DNA from: Chitinophagaceae bacterium C216
GTDB taxonomy: Bacteria; Bacteroidota; Bacteroidia; Chitinophagales; Chitinophagaceae
Direction: 5' to 3'
DNA length: 64,000 nt
NCBI GenBank assembly: GCA_028485475.2
Contig: CP144143.1
Coordinates: 1,240,001 to 1,304,000 of the forward strand
Numbering within the stretch: the stretch's first letter is position 1; the number at the start of each line of letters is the position of its first letter. The notes under the pieces are model-generated. The model saw only the letters and a list, made by a program, of their open reading frames with translations, ran no database searches and was not told the origin of the DNA. A program made the position numbers and the translations under genes. This document shows positions 27,100 through 34,778 of this stretch, one piece after another.

Positions 27100-27486
27100 T
27101 TAATTAATGTTTAAACTTTTATTTTTTCTTTTGCGTAATTCTTCTCGAACCTGTCTTCTAAAGTTTTGCTCTTGGGCAAAGAAAGCATTGGCCTTTTCTA
27201 CTCCTATAATAGGCGTAAATTGTTTACGGTATTTAATTTTCAAGTCTGCAATTTTACGCTCTCGCTCCAGTGGGTCTTTATGAGCTTTTATTACATTCCT
27301 GCGCTCCTGCAGATATTTATTCACATGAGGTTTAAGGCTGGATGCCTGGGATTTATTTAATGTTAAGTTTTTGCTAACGTAAGTAAAAAATAAATCATTT
27401 ATCCTTACTGAGTCTGTTGGGGAAGACTGAGCAGCTACGGATAGGGATAAATATATAATGGTTAGTATGGACAAAATGAATCTCAT
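27100..27486 (-). CDS. Small secreted helical protein of LTxxQ/Spy-like type, 128 aa
   Basis: A signal peptide (FILSILTIIYLSLSVAAQ) is followed by a wholly helical, basic chain. It has LTLNKSQASSLKPHVNKY at the first-helix position and a late region of Glu/Arg repeats ending in a Lys-rich tail. The pattern is close to Spy/CpxP-like proteins, though the second LTxxQ is degenerate (IGVEKANAFFAQEQ). It begins 5 bases after the stop of the anti-sigma candidate and is third in a sigma / anti-sigma / periplasmic protein operon, which suggests a sensing or envelope-protection role. No direct evidence for ligand or metal binding is seen. Confidence 0.7.
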   Translation of the reverse strand: MRFILSILTIIYLSLSVAAQSSPTDSVRINDLFFTYVSKNLTLNKSQASSLKPHVNKYLQERRNVIKAHKDPLERERKIADLKIKYRKQFTPIIGVEKANAFFAQEQNFRRQVREELRKRKNKSLNIN

Positions 27487-27491
27487 CTTTG

Positions 27492-28043
27492 TCAGTTTAA
27501 AATTCCATCATAGGTACTGGTTTCATTTAAAAAGTTCAGCAGCTCCTGGTTGCTGATATTTTTAAATAAGGTATTGCCTTCAGAAATATCTTCGCTATTT
27601 AGCATATTATCAATATCCGCATCAATAAAACTTGTAAGCTCATCCACGCTTACGTACTGAATGGCGGCGTCAGAACTGGATGCAGCCACTAATTCATTAT
27701 GCTTACGGGAGAATTTGAAAACGGCTGTAATAATCATGAATGCTGTAATAACAGCAGCAGCTACCCACCACCTACGTAATCGGATAACAGTGGTGCGGCG
27801 GTCCGGCTGGCCTTTTATTTTTCCAAAATAGCCATCTGGAACAGCGTAGGGCATTGCTCTCGAAACACTCTTTAGTAATGGGTAAGTCTTTAATTCATTT
27901 TCTATTTCTTCTTCTTTTATTTTATCAAGAAGTGTTTTTTCCAAATTCTCAAAATAATGGGTGGGAACCCTGTAAGGGGGCTCTGAAAGTTGAGGGTTTT
28001 TGACCTTCATCAAAATACTCGGTATGTTGTCCCGTTCTTCCAT
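27492..28043 (-). CDS. Single-pass membrane protein, probable anti-sigma factor
   Basis: A 183-residue protein with a cytoplasmic N-terminus of about 85 residues, one hydrophobic segment (WWVAAAVITAFMIITAVF), and a periplasmic tail of about 75 residues rich in Asp, Ser and Glu. The N-terminal half has YRVPTHYFENLEKTLLDKI, and a similar VPDGYFGKIKGQ just before the membrane helix, a repeated xVPxxYF motif. No zinc-finger His/Cys motif is present. Its position directly after an ECF sigma gene (33 bases) supports an anti-sigma role. The start is ATG 28043; the TTG at 28049 would add two residues. Confidence 0.65.
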   Translation of the reverse strand: MEERDNIPSILMKVKNPQLSEPPYRVPTHYFENLEKTLLDKIKEEEIENELKTYPLLKSVSRAMPYAVPDGYFGKIKGQPDRRTTVIRLRRWWVAAAVITAFMIITAVFKFSRKHNELVAASSSDAAIQYVSVDELTSFIDADIDNMLNSEDISEGNTLFKNISNQELLNFLNETSTYDGILN

Positions 28044-28076
28044 TTGCAAAATCAGACAAACTGATGATAAAAAAGT

Positions 28077-28628
28077 TTAATGGTGCAACAAATAATCCTC
28101 AATTTTTTTAGCCGCATGATGGTAGCTGGCTTTTAGCGATCCGGTAGAAACTCTCAGAATTTCGCTGATTTCATTGTACGGCATTTCGTCGAAATATCGC
28201 AAACAAAATACGAGCCTTTGCTGTTCGGGTAATGTTTGAATGGCTAACTGCAATTTCCATTCCAGTTTGCTAGCATCGAAATAGGGGTCTGCTTTTACAC
28301 TGTTTTGTAAGTCTGAAGTGTCTCCCAGGTCTACGATGCGTGCCTTTTGCTGCTTGTGGAGAAAAGTGATACTTTCATTAGTGGCTATGCGATATAGCCA
28401 TGTATATAATTTACTTTCCTCGCGAAAATGCTCTAGGCCTTTCCACATTTTTATAAAAACATTTTGCAGTACATCATCTGCATCTTCGTGTACCACCACC
28501 AGTCGCCTTATATGCCAGTAGAGTTTTTCCTTGTATTTAGATACAATCAGGGAAAAAGCCTTCTCTTTCGTGCGTTCGTCACGAAAAAGAGCCAGTAGGG
28601 CTTCATCTGTAAGGCCTTGCTGATGCAT
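28077..28628 (-). CDS. ECF-type RNA polymerase sigma factor
   Basis: A 183-residue sigma-70 family protein of the extracytoplasmic-function class. Region 2 includes DEALLALFRDE, YWHIRRLVVVHEDADDVLQNVFIKMW and SKLYTWLYRIATNESI. Region 4 includes LPEQQRLVFCLRYFDEMPYNEISEILRVSTGSLKASYHHA as a helix-turn-helix. It heads a three-gene operon with a membrane anti-sigma candidate and a secreted Spy-like protein. No TAnnTTTG box is evident immediately upstream, so its promoter may be its own autoregulated type. Confidence 0.92.
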   Translation of the reverse strand: MHQQGLTDEALLALFRDERTKEKAFSLIVSKYKEKLYWHIRRLVVVHEDADDVLQNVFIKMWKGLEHFREESKLYTWLYRIATNESITFLHKQQKARIVDLGDTSDLQNSVKADPYFDASKLEWKLQLAIQTLPEQQRLVFCLRYFDEMPYNEISEILRVSTGSLKASYHHAAKKIEDYLLHH

Positions 28629-28702
28629 CTAACTTATAAATTGACTATTTTTCGACACTAAGGTTTAAAGCAAAGACGTTAGCATTTTTTAGTGGCATAT
28701 AA

Positions 28703-28733
28703 AAAACCCTATGGGCAAATGCCATAGGGTTTT
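28703..28733 (-). terminator. Terminator downstream of the transketolase subunit gene
   Basis: AAAACCCTATGG (28703-28714) and CCATAGGGTTTT (28722-28733) pair exactly over 12 bases. On the minus strand a TTTTTT run follows the stem. Confidence 0.88.
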
Positions 28734-28750
28734 ATCGGAAGAAAATTATA

Positions 28751-29710
28751 TTAACCTTTTCTTGCAATAGCTCTTTCGGCGGCAGCTACAATATCGGGAA
28801 CGTCTAATCCGTATTTCTTCAGAAGTTCCTTAGGAGTACCACTCTCACCAAAGGTGTCTTTAGTGCCCACAAATTCGATAGGAATTGGAAAATGTTTAGC
28901 TGCACATTGGGCAATCACATCACCCATACCCCCGATAATATTGTGCTCTTCGGCGGTTACAGCACATTTGGTTTTCTTGATCGAATTGATGACAGCCTCT
29001 TCATCTAATGGCTTAATGGTGTGGATATTAATTACTTCCACGCTGATGCCTTTTTCCTCCAGAATGGCGCCGGCTTGAATGGCGTTCCAAACCATGTGAC
29101 CGCAGGCAAATATGGTTACATCGGTACCCTCAGAGAAAAACTGAGCTTTTCCGATAACAAAATCTTCTTCTTTGGTAAAAATAGGCCAGCTAGGACGTCC
29201 GAAACGCAAGTAAACAGGTCCTTCGTATGCGGCTATGGCCTTGGTGGCTGCTTTGGTTTGTGTATAATCGCAAGGTACGATTACGGTCATACCCGGCAGC
29301 ATTTTCATCAGACCTATGTCTTCCAAAATCTGGTGAGTGGCACCATCTTCTCCCAACGTAACACCGGCGTGAGAAGCACAAATTTTTACGTTTTTACCAC
29401 TGTAGGCAATAGATTGACGTATCTGGTCGTATACACGGCCGGTACTGAAGTTAGCGAATGTGGTTGTGAAAGGAATTTTTCCTCCTATGGCTAGGCCTGC
29501 TGCGATACCCATCATGTTCGCTTCGGCAATACCGCACTGAATAAATCTATCTGGAAATTCTTTAACGAATTGATTTAATTTCATTGATCCCAGCAGATCA
29601 GCAGTAAGTGCCACGATATTTTCATTGTTGCGGGCAGCTTCTACTATACCATCACCGAATCCGCTTCTTGTGTCTTTACTTCCTGTTGATTGAATATCTT
29701 TTAAAGCCAT
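28751..29710 (-). CDS. Transketolase, C-terminal subunit only
   Basis: This 319-residue chain carries the pyrimidine-binding and C-terminal domains of transketolase. Visible blocks are the thiamin-activating Glu region FIQCGIAEANMMGIAAGLA, SHAGVTLGEDGATHQ, and the C-terminal VTAEEHNIIGGMGDVIA. The N-terminal thiamin-diphosphate/Mg domain (GDG...N motif) is absent. In split transketolases the N-terminal subunit is a separate gene, usually just upstream. Here the 309 bases upstream are non-coding and lead to divergent mreB, so its partner must lie elsewhere. The start follows TACGTTTG by 17 bases. Confidence 0.9.
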   Translation of the reverse strand: MALKDIQSTGSKDTRSGFGDGIVEAARNNENIVALTADLLGSMKLNQFVKEFPDRFIQCGIAEANMMGIAAGLAIGGKIPFTTTFANFSTGRVYDQIRQSIAYSGKNVKICASHAGVTLGEDGATHQILEDIGLMKMLPGMTVIVPCDYTQTKAATKAIAAYEGPVYLRFGRPSWPIFTKEEDFVIGKAQFFSEGTDVTIFACGHMVWNAIQAGAILEEKGISVEVINIHTIKPLDEEAVINSIKKTKCAVTAEEHNIIGGMGDVIAQCAAKHFPIPIEFVGTKDTFGESGTPKELLKKYGLDVPDIVAAAERAIARKG

Positions 29711-30019
29711 CGTAAAAAGTTTAGTAGCAAACGTAATGAAAAAAAGTCAATCCATTTAATGCTATTTGCATTAAATGTTAGAAATACATTTTTTATTTTC
29801 CTAATTTTAGAGCGTTTAAAAATAGCTAATATTTCCTAAAAATTGCACAATACTATTTCTACTTATAAAATCTGGTATGAAAATGGTGCCAGGGCGAGTA
29901 TTTATCAAGAGAGTGTTAATAAAATTTTGGTGAGTAAAATCTGGTGTATTTATAGTTTTGCTTTGTTACTTTCGTGAAATTACTCCACCTTTGCCAACAT
30001 ATTTTGAATATATATAAGA
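29711..30019. other. Divergent intergenic region between the transketolase subunit and mreB
   Basis: About 300 non-coding bases. A perfect inverted repeat CATTTAATGC (29753-29762) / GCATTAAATG (29768-29777) lies 43 bases upstream of the transketolase ATG and could be an operator. The 11-base direct repeat TAAAATCTGGT occurs at 29866-29876 and 29935-29945. The mreB promoter is at 29963-29993. Confidence 0.5.
29963..29993 (+). promoter_or_regulatory. mreB promoter
   Basis: TTG (29963-29965), 20 bases, then CACCTTTG (29986-29993), one mismatch from TAnnTTTG. The mreB ATG lies 26 bases further on. Confidence 0.6.
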
Positions 30020-31045
30020 ATGGGACTTTTTAACTGGTTTACACAGGAAATTGCAATGGATTTGGGTACTGCAAATACCCTTATTATACATAATGATCAA
30101 GTGGCTGTAAATGAGCCAAGTATTGTAGCGCTTAATCGCAACAATCCTAAAGAAGTGCTCGCGGTTGGTAAGCGGGCATTGATGATGCACGAAAAAACCC
30201 ATGAAAGCATCCGCACCGTAAGGCCATTGAAAGATGGAGTAATTGCCGACTTTAATGCGGCTGAGCTGATGATTCGCGAGCTCATCAAATTAGTATACCC
30301 CAAAAAGCCGCTTTTTCCACCTAGCTGGAGAATGATGATCTGTATTCCTTCTTCTATCACCGAAGTAGAGAAGCGGGCAGTAAGAGATAGTGCTGAGCAA
30401 GCCGGTGCCAAAGAAGTGTATTTGATTCATGAGCCTATGGCGGCAGCGTTGGGTATTGGGATTGATGTGGAAGAGCCGGTAGGGAACATGATTATCGATA
30501 TAGGCGGAGGCACTACTGGTATTACGGTAATTGCCTTGGCTGGAATTGTATGCGACCAAAGTATCCGTATCGCAGGAGATGAGTTCACTGCTGATATCAT
30601 GGAAGCGTTGAGAAGGTATCATAGCTTGCTGATTGGGGAGCGCACTGCCGAGCAAATTAAAATTCAGATAGGTGCAGCAACCAAAGATCTCGATAACCCA
30701 CCGGATGATATACCTGTAAACGGTCGTGATTTAGTAACCGGTATTCCCAAGCAAATAATGGTTAGCTATCAGGAGATAGCTGAAGCATTGGATAAAAGCA
30801 TTTTTAAGATAGAAGAGGCTATTTTAAAGGCTCTGGAACAAACACCCCCTGAACTTGCTAGCGATATTTACCGGAGAGGTCTTTATCTCACAGGTGGAGG
30901 AGCCTTGCTGCGTGGTTTGGATAAAAGATTAAGTCAAAAAATAAAGCTTCCCGTACATATTGCCGATGATCCACTGAAAAGTGTAGTAAGGGGCACCGGT
31001 ATTGCATTACAGAACTACGATAAATATCCGTTTGTAATGCGTTAA
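30020..31045 (+). CDS. mreB: Rod shape-determining protein MreB
   Basis: MreB is the bacterial actin that guides lateral wall synthesis. The 341-residue product has the membrane-binding N-terminus MGLFNWFTQEIAMDLGTANTLI, the phosphate 1 loop within it, the IPSSITEVEKRAVRDSAEQAG block, phosphate 2 MIIDIGGGTTGITVIAL, and the adenosine motif YLTGGGALLRGL. Length is typical. It begins the mreBCD-mrdA-rodA block, all on the plus strand, with its own promoter 26 bases upstream. Confidence 0.96.
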   Translation: MGLFNWFTQEIAMDLGTANTLIIHNDQVAVNEPSIVALNRNNPKEVLAVGKRALMMHEKTHESIRTVRPLKDGVIADFNAAELMIRELIKLVYPKKPLFPPSWRMMICIPSSITEVEKRAVRDSAEQAGAKEVYLIHEPMAAALGIGIDVEEPVGNMIIDIGGGTTGITVIALAGIVCDQSIRIAGDEFTADIMEALRRYHSLLIGERTAEQIKIQIGAATKDLDNPPDDIPVNGRDLVTGIPKQIMVSYQEIAEALDKSIFKIEEAILKALEQTPPELASDIYRRGLYLTGGGALLRGLDKRLSQKIKLPVHIADDPLKSVVRGTGIALQNYDKYPFVMR

Positions 31046-31107
31046 TAGAGCGACGCTTTATCCACCATTGTAAGTATTCAAAAAAATCCCCCCAGGGGGT
31101 TGGGGCA

Positions 31108-31977
31108 ATGCGTAATATATTTTTGTTCATCCGACGGTCTTCAGTATTTATACTGTTTATAATTCTGCAAGTTCTTTGCCTCTCCCTGCTTTTTACCTAT
31201 AATAGGTCGCACAGAGCCAAAGGGTTGGGAATTGCAGGAAGCATTACCTCGTATTTTAACCAGAAGTATAATTATTTCGAAGATTTTTTCTCCCTGCGGG
31301 AGGAAAACCGTCGTGTACACCAGATGAACGATTCCCTTGTGAATTTGCTTCGTCAGAATTTTGTAAGAGTAGATACCGGTACGATAGCGCTTTCCGATTC
31401 TTTACTGGGCAACCCCGCTATACAAAAGCAGTATGTATGGCGTAGTGCACAGGTATTGTACAGTACGGTAAACAGTGATAAAAATTATCTCCAGATCAAC
31501 CGTGGAAGCAGCTCCGGAATTGCCGATGATATGGGCGTGTTTAGTTCAAACGGTGGACTGGTAGGAAAGGTGGTGAATACCGGCGAAAACTTCAGTCAGG
31601 TGATGAGCCTACTGAATGTGGTCAATAAATTTAATGTACAATTGAAAAGAACCGGCAGTGCCGGCATGCTTAGTTGGGACGGTAAGTCGCCTCAGGAGCT
31701 TACCTTGACTAATATTCCCAAAACCGACTCTGTACGGGTAGGTGATACCATTGTTACCGGAAACTATTCTCTCAGTTATCCGCCGGAGCAACTGGTAGGT
31801 ACGGTTTCAAAAGTTTTAATCGATAAATCCAGCAATTTTCTTATACTGAAAGTGAAGCCTACAGCAAATCTGACCAATGTACAGCAGGTATTTGTGGTGG
31901 AAAATGTGAGTATGAGAACGCAAGAGGGGCTGGACCAGCAAACCCGGAATCTCATAGATAAAAAACCGGCGAATTAA
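31108..31977 (+). CDS. mreC: Rod shape-determining protein MreC
   Basis: A bitopic inner-membrane protein that links MreB to the periplasmic elongation machinery. The 289-residue product has a short cytoplasmic tip and one transmembrane helix (about residues 13-31). A coiled-coil follows (FFSLREENRRVHQMNDSLVNLLR), then the beta-domain with NYLQINRGSSSGIADDMGVFSSNGGLVGKVV, the standard MreC block. Its stop shares one base with the mreD start (TAATG at 31975-31979), so the two are translationally coupled. Confidence 0.92.
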   Translation: MRNIFLFIRRSSVFILFIILQVLCLSLLFTYNRSHRAKGLGIAGSITSYFNQKYNYFEDFFSLREENRRVHQMNDSLVNLLRQNFVRVDTGTIALSDSLLGNPAIQKQYVWRSAQVLYSTVNSDKNYLQINRGSSSGIADDMGVFSSNGGLVGKVVNTGENFSQVMSLLNVVNKFNVQLKRTGSAGMLSWDGKSPQELTLTNIPKTDSVRVGDTIVTGNYSLSYPPEQLVGTVSKVLIDKSSNFLILKVKPTANLTNVQQVFVVENVSMRTQEGLDQQTRNLIDKKPAN

Positions 31978-32510
31978 TGAGTGATTTGGTAAGAAATACA
32001 ATACGTTTTATACTGTTTGTGTTTTTGCAGGTATACATTTTAAACAAAATGCCGCTATTACACGAACTGATAACACCTTATCTGTATTTCTTATACATTT
32101 TGTGGCTGCCCTTTTATATCAAGCGAGGTTGGTTGCTTATTTTAGGCTTTTTTCTAGGCTTATCCATCGATTACTATTCAATTACCCCGGGTTTGCATGC
32201 AGCGGCATGTGTGTTGATAGCTTATTTGCGACCATTTATCATTCATTTGCTTTCACCCAAAGAAGCTGCAGAGTATAGTAGTAAAGAGCCTTCCCCGAAA
32301 GCTATGGGCTGGACTTCCTATCTACTGTATGCATTAATTCTCTCATTTTGTCATAATTTCTATCTGCTTTTTCTGGCCTGGCTGTCGTTTGGTTCTTTTA
32401 TAGTGTTCTTAATGAAAATTTTTGTGACCACAGCTATCAGTCTTTTGATGATTATTATCGCCGAGCTCATCTTCCCCCGCAAGCTCAGATACAGAACCAA
32501 CACAGTTTAA
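31977..32510 (+). CDS. mreD: Rod shape-determining protein MreD
   Basis: A small polytopic partner of MreC. The 177-residue product has five or so hydrophobic helices, including FILFVFLQVYILNKMPLL, PYLYFLYILWLPFYI and GFFLGLSIDYYSITPGLHAAA, the recognised MreD pattern with FF.G...D......G.HA. Sequence is otherwise poorly conserved, and the call rests equally on position between mreC and mrdA. It overlaps mreC by one base. Confidence 0.88.
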   Translation: MSDLVRNTIRFILFVFLQVYILNKMPLLHELITPYLYFLYILWLPFYIKRGWLLILGFFLGLSIDYYSITPGLHAAACVLIAYLRPFIIHLLSPKEAAEYSSKEPSPKAMGWTSYLLYALILSFCHNFYLLFLAWLSFGSFIVFLMKIFVTTAISLLMIIIAELIFPRKLRYRTNTV

Positions 32511-32540
32511 TTTTCTTTTAGTAAATATTTTGGGATAAAA

Positions 32541-32572
32541 TTGTAAAAGTATGGGCGGGCACAATACCTTTG
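32541..32572 (+). promoter_or_regulatory. Internal promoter before mrdA
   Basis: TTG (32541-32543), 21 bases, then TACCTTTG (32565-32572), a perfect -7 box. This suggests that mrdA-rodA can be expressed separately from mreBCD, with a leader of about 40 bases. Confidence 0.65.
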
Positions 32573-32617
32573 CAACATATTTGCAAATAACCTTAAAAAT
32601 CTCCCATACCTTATTCT

Positions 32618-34777
32618 ATGTCCGTGTTTAATCGTTCCAGGAGTTATATTATTCGGGCAATTTTTCTTTCAGTATTCTTGCTGATACTGGGACAGTTAGT
32701 GAATTTGCAAATACTGAGTAGTAAATACCATAAACTAGCCAGAGATAATGCCATTTTTGAGAAAATTGTTTACCCCGAGAGAGGCATTATCTACGATCGC
32801 AAAGGTCGCCCTATACTGAACAATACCATCATGTATGACCTGATGGTAACACCTGCTGAGGTAAAACATATCGATACCATGGCCTTTTGCCGGTTGATGG
32901 AGATCGATACAGCCACTTTCCGACAGAAAATCGTGGAGGCTATTATCAAGAATACAAGAGTAAGGCCTTCTATTTTCATGTCTCTTTTAACACCCGAACT
33001 TCAGGCACGTTTTGAGGAAAATAGCTGGAAATTTCCGGGCTTTGCATTGCAGGAACGTCCTGTGCGTACATACCCTTATAATGTAGGAGCACATTTTCTA
33101 GGTTATGTAGGAGAAGTTTCGCCCAAAGATATTGAGCTCTCGGGCGGGTTTTACCGTATGGGCGATTATCGGGGTAAAAGCGGGTTGGAATATACTTATG
33201 AAAAGGTGCTGATGGGCCAGCGTGGGGTGCAGTATATGATTAAAGACAATCGTAACCGGCTTGTAGGTAGCTATGAGAACGGTGCATTTGATACAATTGC
33301 AATAGCAGGTCGTGGTTTGAAGACTTTTATTGATGTGGATCTGCAGATATTGGCGGAAAAACTTATAGATAATAAAATGGGTGCGGTCGTTGCCATCGAC
33401 CCCAAAACCGGCGGGATATTGGCTATGGCCTCAGGCCCTTTGTTTGACCCTAACGATCTTACCGGCACTGAAAAAAATAAAAATTACAGTCGTTTACTCC
33501 TCGATGTGAAGGGGCCATTGCTTAACAGGGCCATAAAAGGACAATACCCCCCGGGCTCAACTTTTAAGCCTTTAGGGGCACTTGTTGCTTTGGATCAGGG
33601 TATTATTACCCCCTCATTCGGTTTCCCTTGTGGAGGCCGTTATTACAATTGTGGTACCGGGAAGCCCGCTTGTACCCATGCCGGGGGTGGCCACGCTGCT
33701 AATCTTCGTCGGGCTATTGCCAATTCCTGCAATTCCTATTTTGTAGATATTTATAGGAAAACGATAGATAATCCTCGTATCGGAAATACTAAAAAAGGTT
33801 TTGAAGTGTGGGAAGATTATATGCACAATTTCGGGCTCGGCGTTAGATTGGGTATTGATTTACCTAGCGAGGATAAGGCCAATATTCCCACAGTAGCTGA
33901 CTATGATAAGGAATATAAGGGCTCTTGGAGCTCCTGTACCAATCTTACCTTAGGTATCGGACAGGATAAAATGACGGCTACACCGCTGCAACTGGCCAAT
34001 AGCATGTGCATTATTGCCAATAAAGGTTATTACTACACGCCACATTTTGTAGACAGTATTGAGAATGAAACTCCGGAAGATAGCGTCTTCATGAATAAAT
34101 ACAGACAAAGGCATGATGTGCTTACGCATATTTCCGACTCTGCTTACAACGCGGTAATTAATGGTATGCACGATGTGGTATTACACGGTACTGCAAGGGT
34201 GGCGAATATTCCGGGTATTGAGGTATGTGCCAAAACCGGTACCGCACAAAACTCAAGGTATGTAGCCGGGAAAAGATGGACCTTGAAGGATAACTCCATG
34301 TTCGTATGTTTCGCTCCCAAGGATGACCCTAAAATTTGTGTGGCTGTAGTAGTGGAAAATGCCGGATACGGAGCTACCTGGGCTGGACCTATTGCCCGTA
34401 TTTTGATGGAGCAGTATTTGCTGGATTCATTGACGCCCAAAAGCAAGGCCGATTTGGAGCGGATTTCAAAGGCTAATATCTTACCTCCTTACATTCCTCG
34501 TTTGCAGTATTATACGGACTCGGTAAGGGCTGTCGAATGGTTAAAAGCTTATGGTGACAGTTCACGTATAAAACAATTTATAAAAGGAAGTCAAAAGAAA
34601 GATACCTCTGCATCGACTTCATCACAGCCTAAGCAGTTAAAGGCCGCTAACAATAAAGAAAAGCAACAGGAACAGCAAGAAAAGCTGCCGTTGCCAGTGC
34701 GCAAGGAAAATTGGGTAGCGATTGTGAGTAATCCCAGACCATATGTTTTCAAAGTAACGAATACTATTCATAATTAG
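32618..34777 (+). CDS. mrdA: Penicillin-binding protein 2 (elongasome transpeptidase)
   Basis: PBP2 cross-links new peptidoglycan during cell elongation. In the 719-residue product a single transmembrane helix near residues 10-30 anchors a pedestal domain with ERGIIYDRKGRPIL and RTYPYNVGAHFLGYVGE. The transpeptidase domain has the SxxK motif PPGSTFKPLG (Ser314), SCNS as the SxN motif, and AKTGTAQN (Lys539). The C-terminal 60 residues are a Gln/Lys-rich low-complexity tail. rodA begins one base after the stop, as expected for partners. Confidence 0.95.
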   Translation: MSVFNRSRSYIIRAIFLSVFLLILGQLVNLQILSSKYHKLARDNAIFEKIVYPERGIIYDRKGRPILNNTIMYDLMVTPAEVKHIDTMAFCRLMEIDTATFRQKIVEAIIKNTRVRPSIFMSLLTPELQARFEENSWKFPGFALQERPVRTYPYNVGAHFLGYVGEVSPKDIELSGGFYRMGDYRGKSGLEYTYEKVLMGQRGVQYMIKDNRNRLVGSYENGAFDTIAIAGRGLKTFIDVDLQILAEKLIDNKMGAVVAIDPKTGGILAMASGPLFDPNDLTGTEKNKNYSRLLLDVKGPLLNRAIKGQYPPGSTFKPLGALVALDQGIITPSFGFPCGGRYYNCGTGKPACTHAGGGHAANLRRAIANSCNSYFVDIYRKTIDNPRIGNTKKGFEVWEDYMHNFGLGVRLGIDLPSEDKANIPTVADYDKEYKGSWSSCTNLTLGIGQDKMTATPLQLANSMCIIANKGYYYTPHFVDSIENETPEDSVFMNKYRQRHDVLTHISDSAYNAVINGMHDVVLHGTARVANIPGIEVCAKTGTAQNSRYVAGKRWTLKDNSMFVCFAPKDDPKICVAVVVENAGYGATWAGPIARILMEQYLLDSLTPKSKADLERISKANILPPYIPRLQYYTDSVRAVEWLKAYGDSSRIKQFIKGSQKKDTSASTSSQPKQLKAANNKEKQQEQQEKLPLPVRKENWVAIVSNPRPYVFKVTNTIHN

Positions 34778-34778
34778 C

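Noticed and set aside
27030-27113. 27-codon ATG frame after the MBL gene
   Set aside because: Very AT-rich, Lys-rich composition typical of chance frames, and no ribosome or promoter signal.
29021-29494. 157-codon plus-strand frame opposite the transketolase subunit
   Set aside because: Antisense shadow of a clear gene; no known motif.
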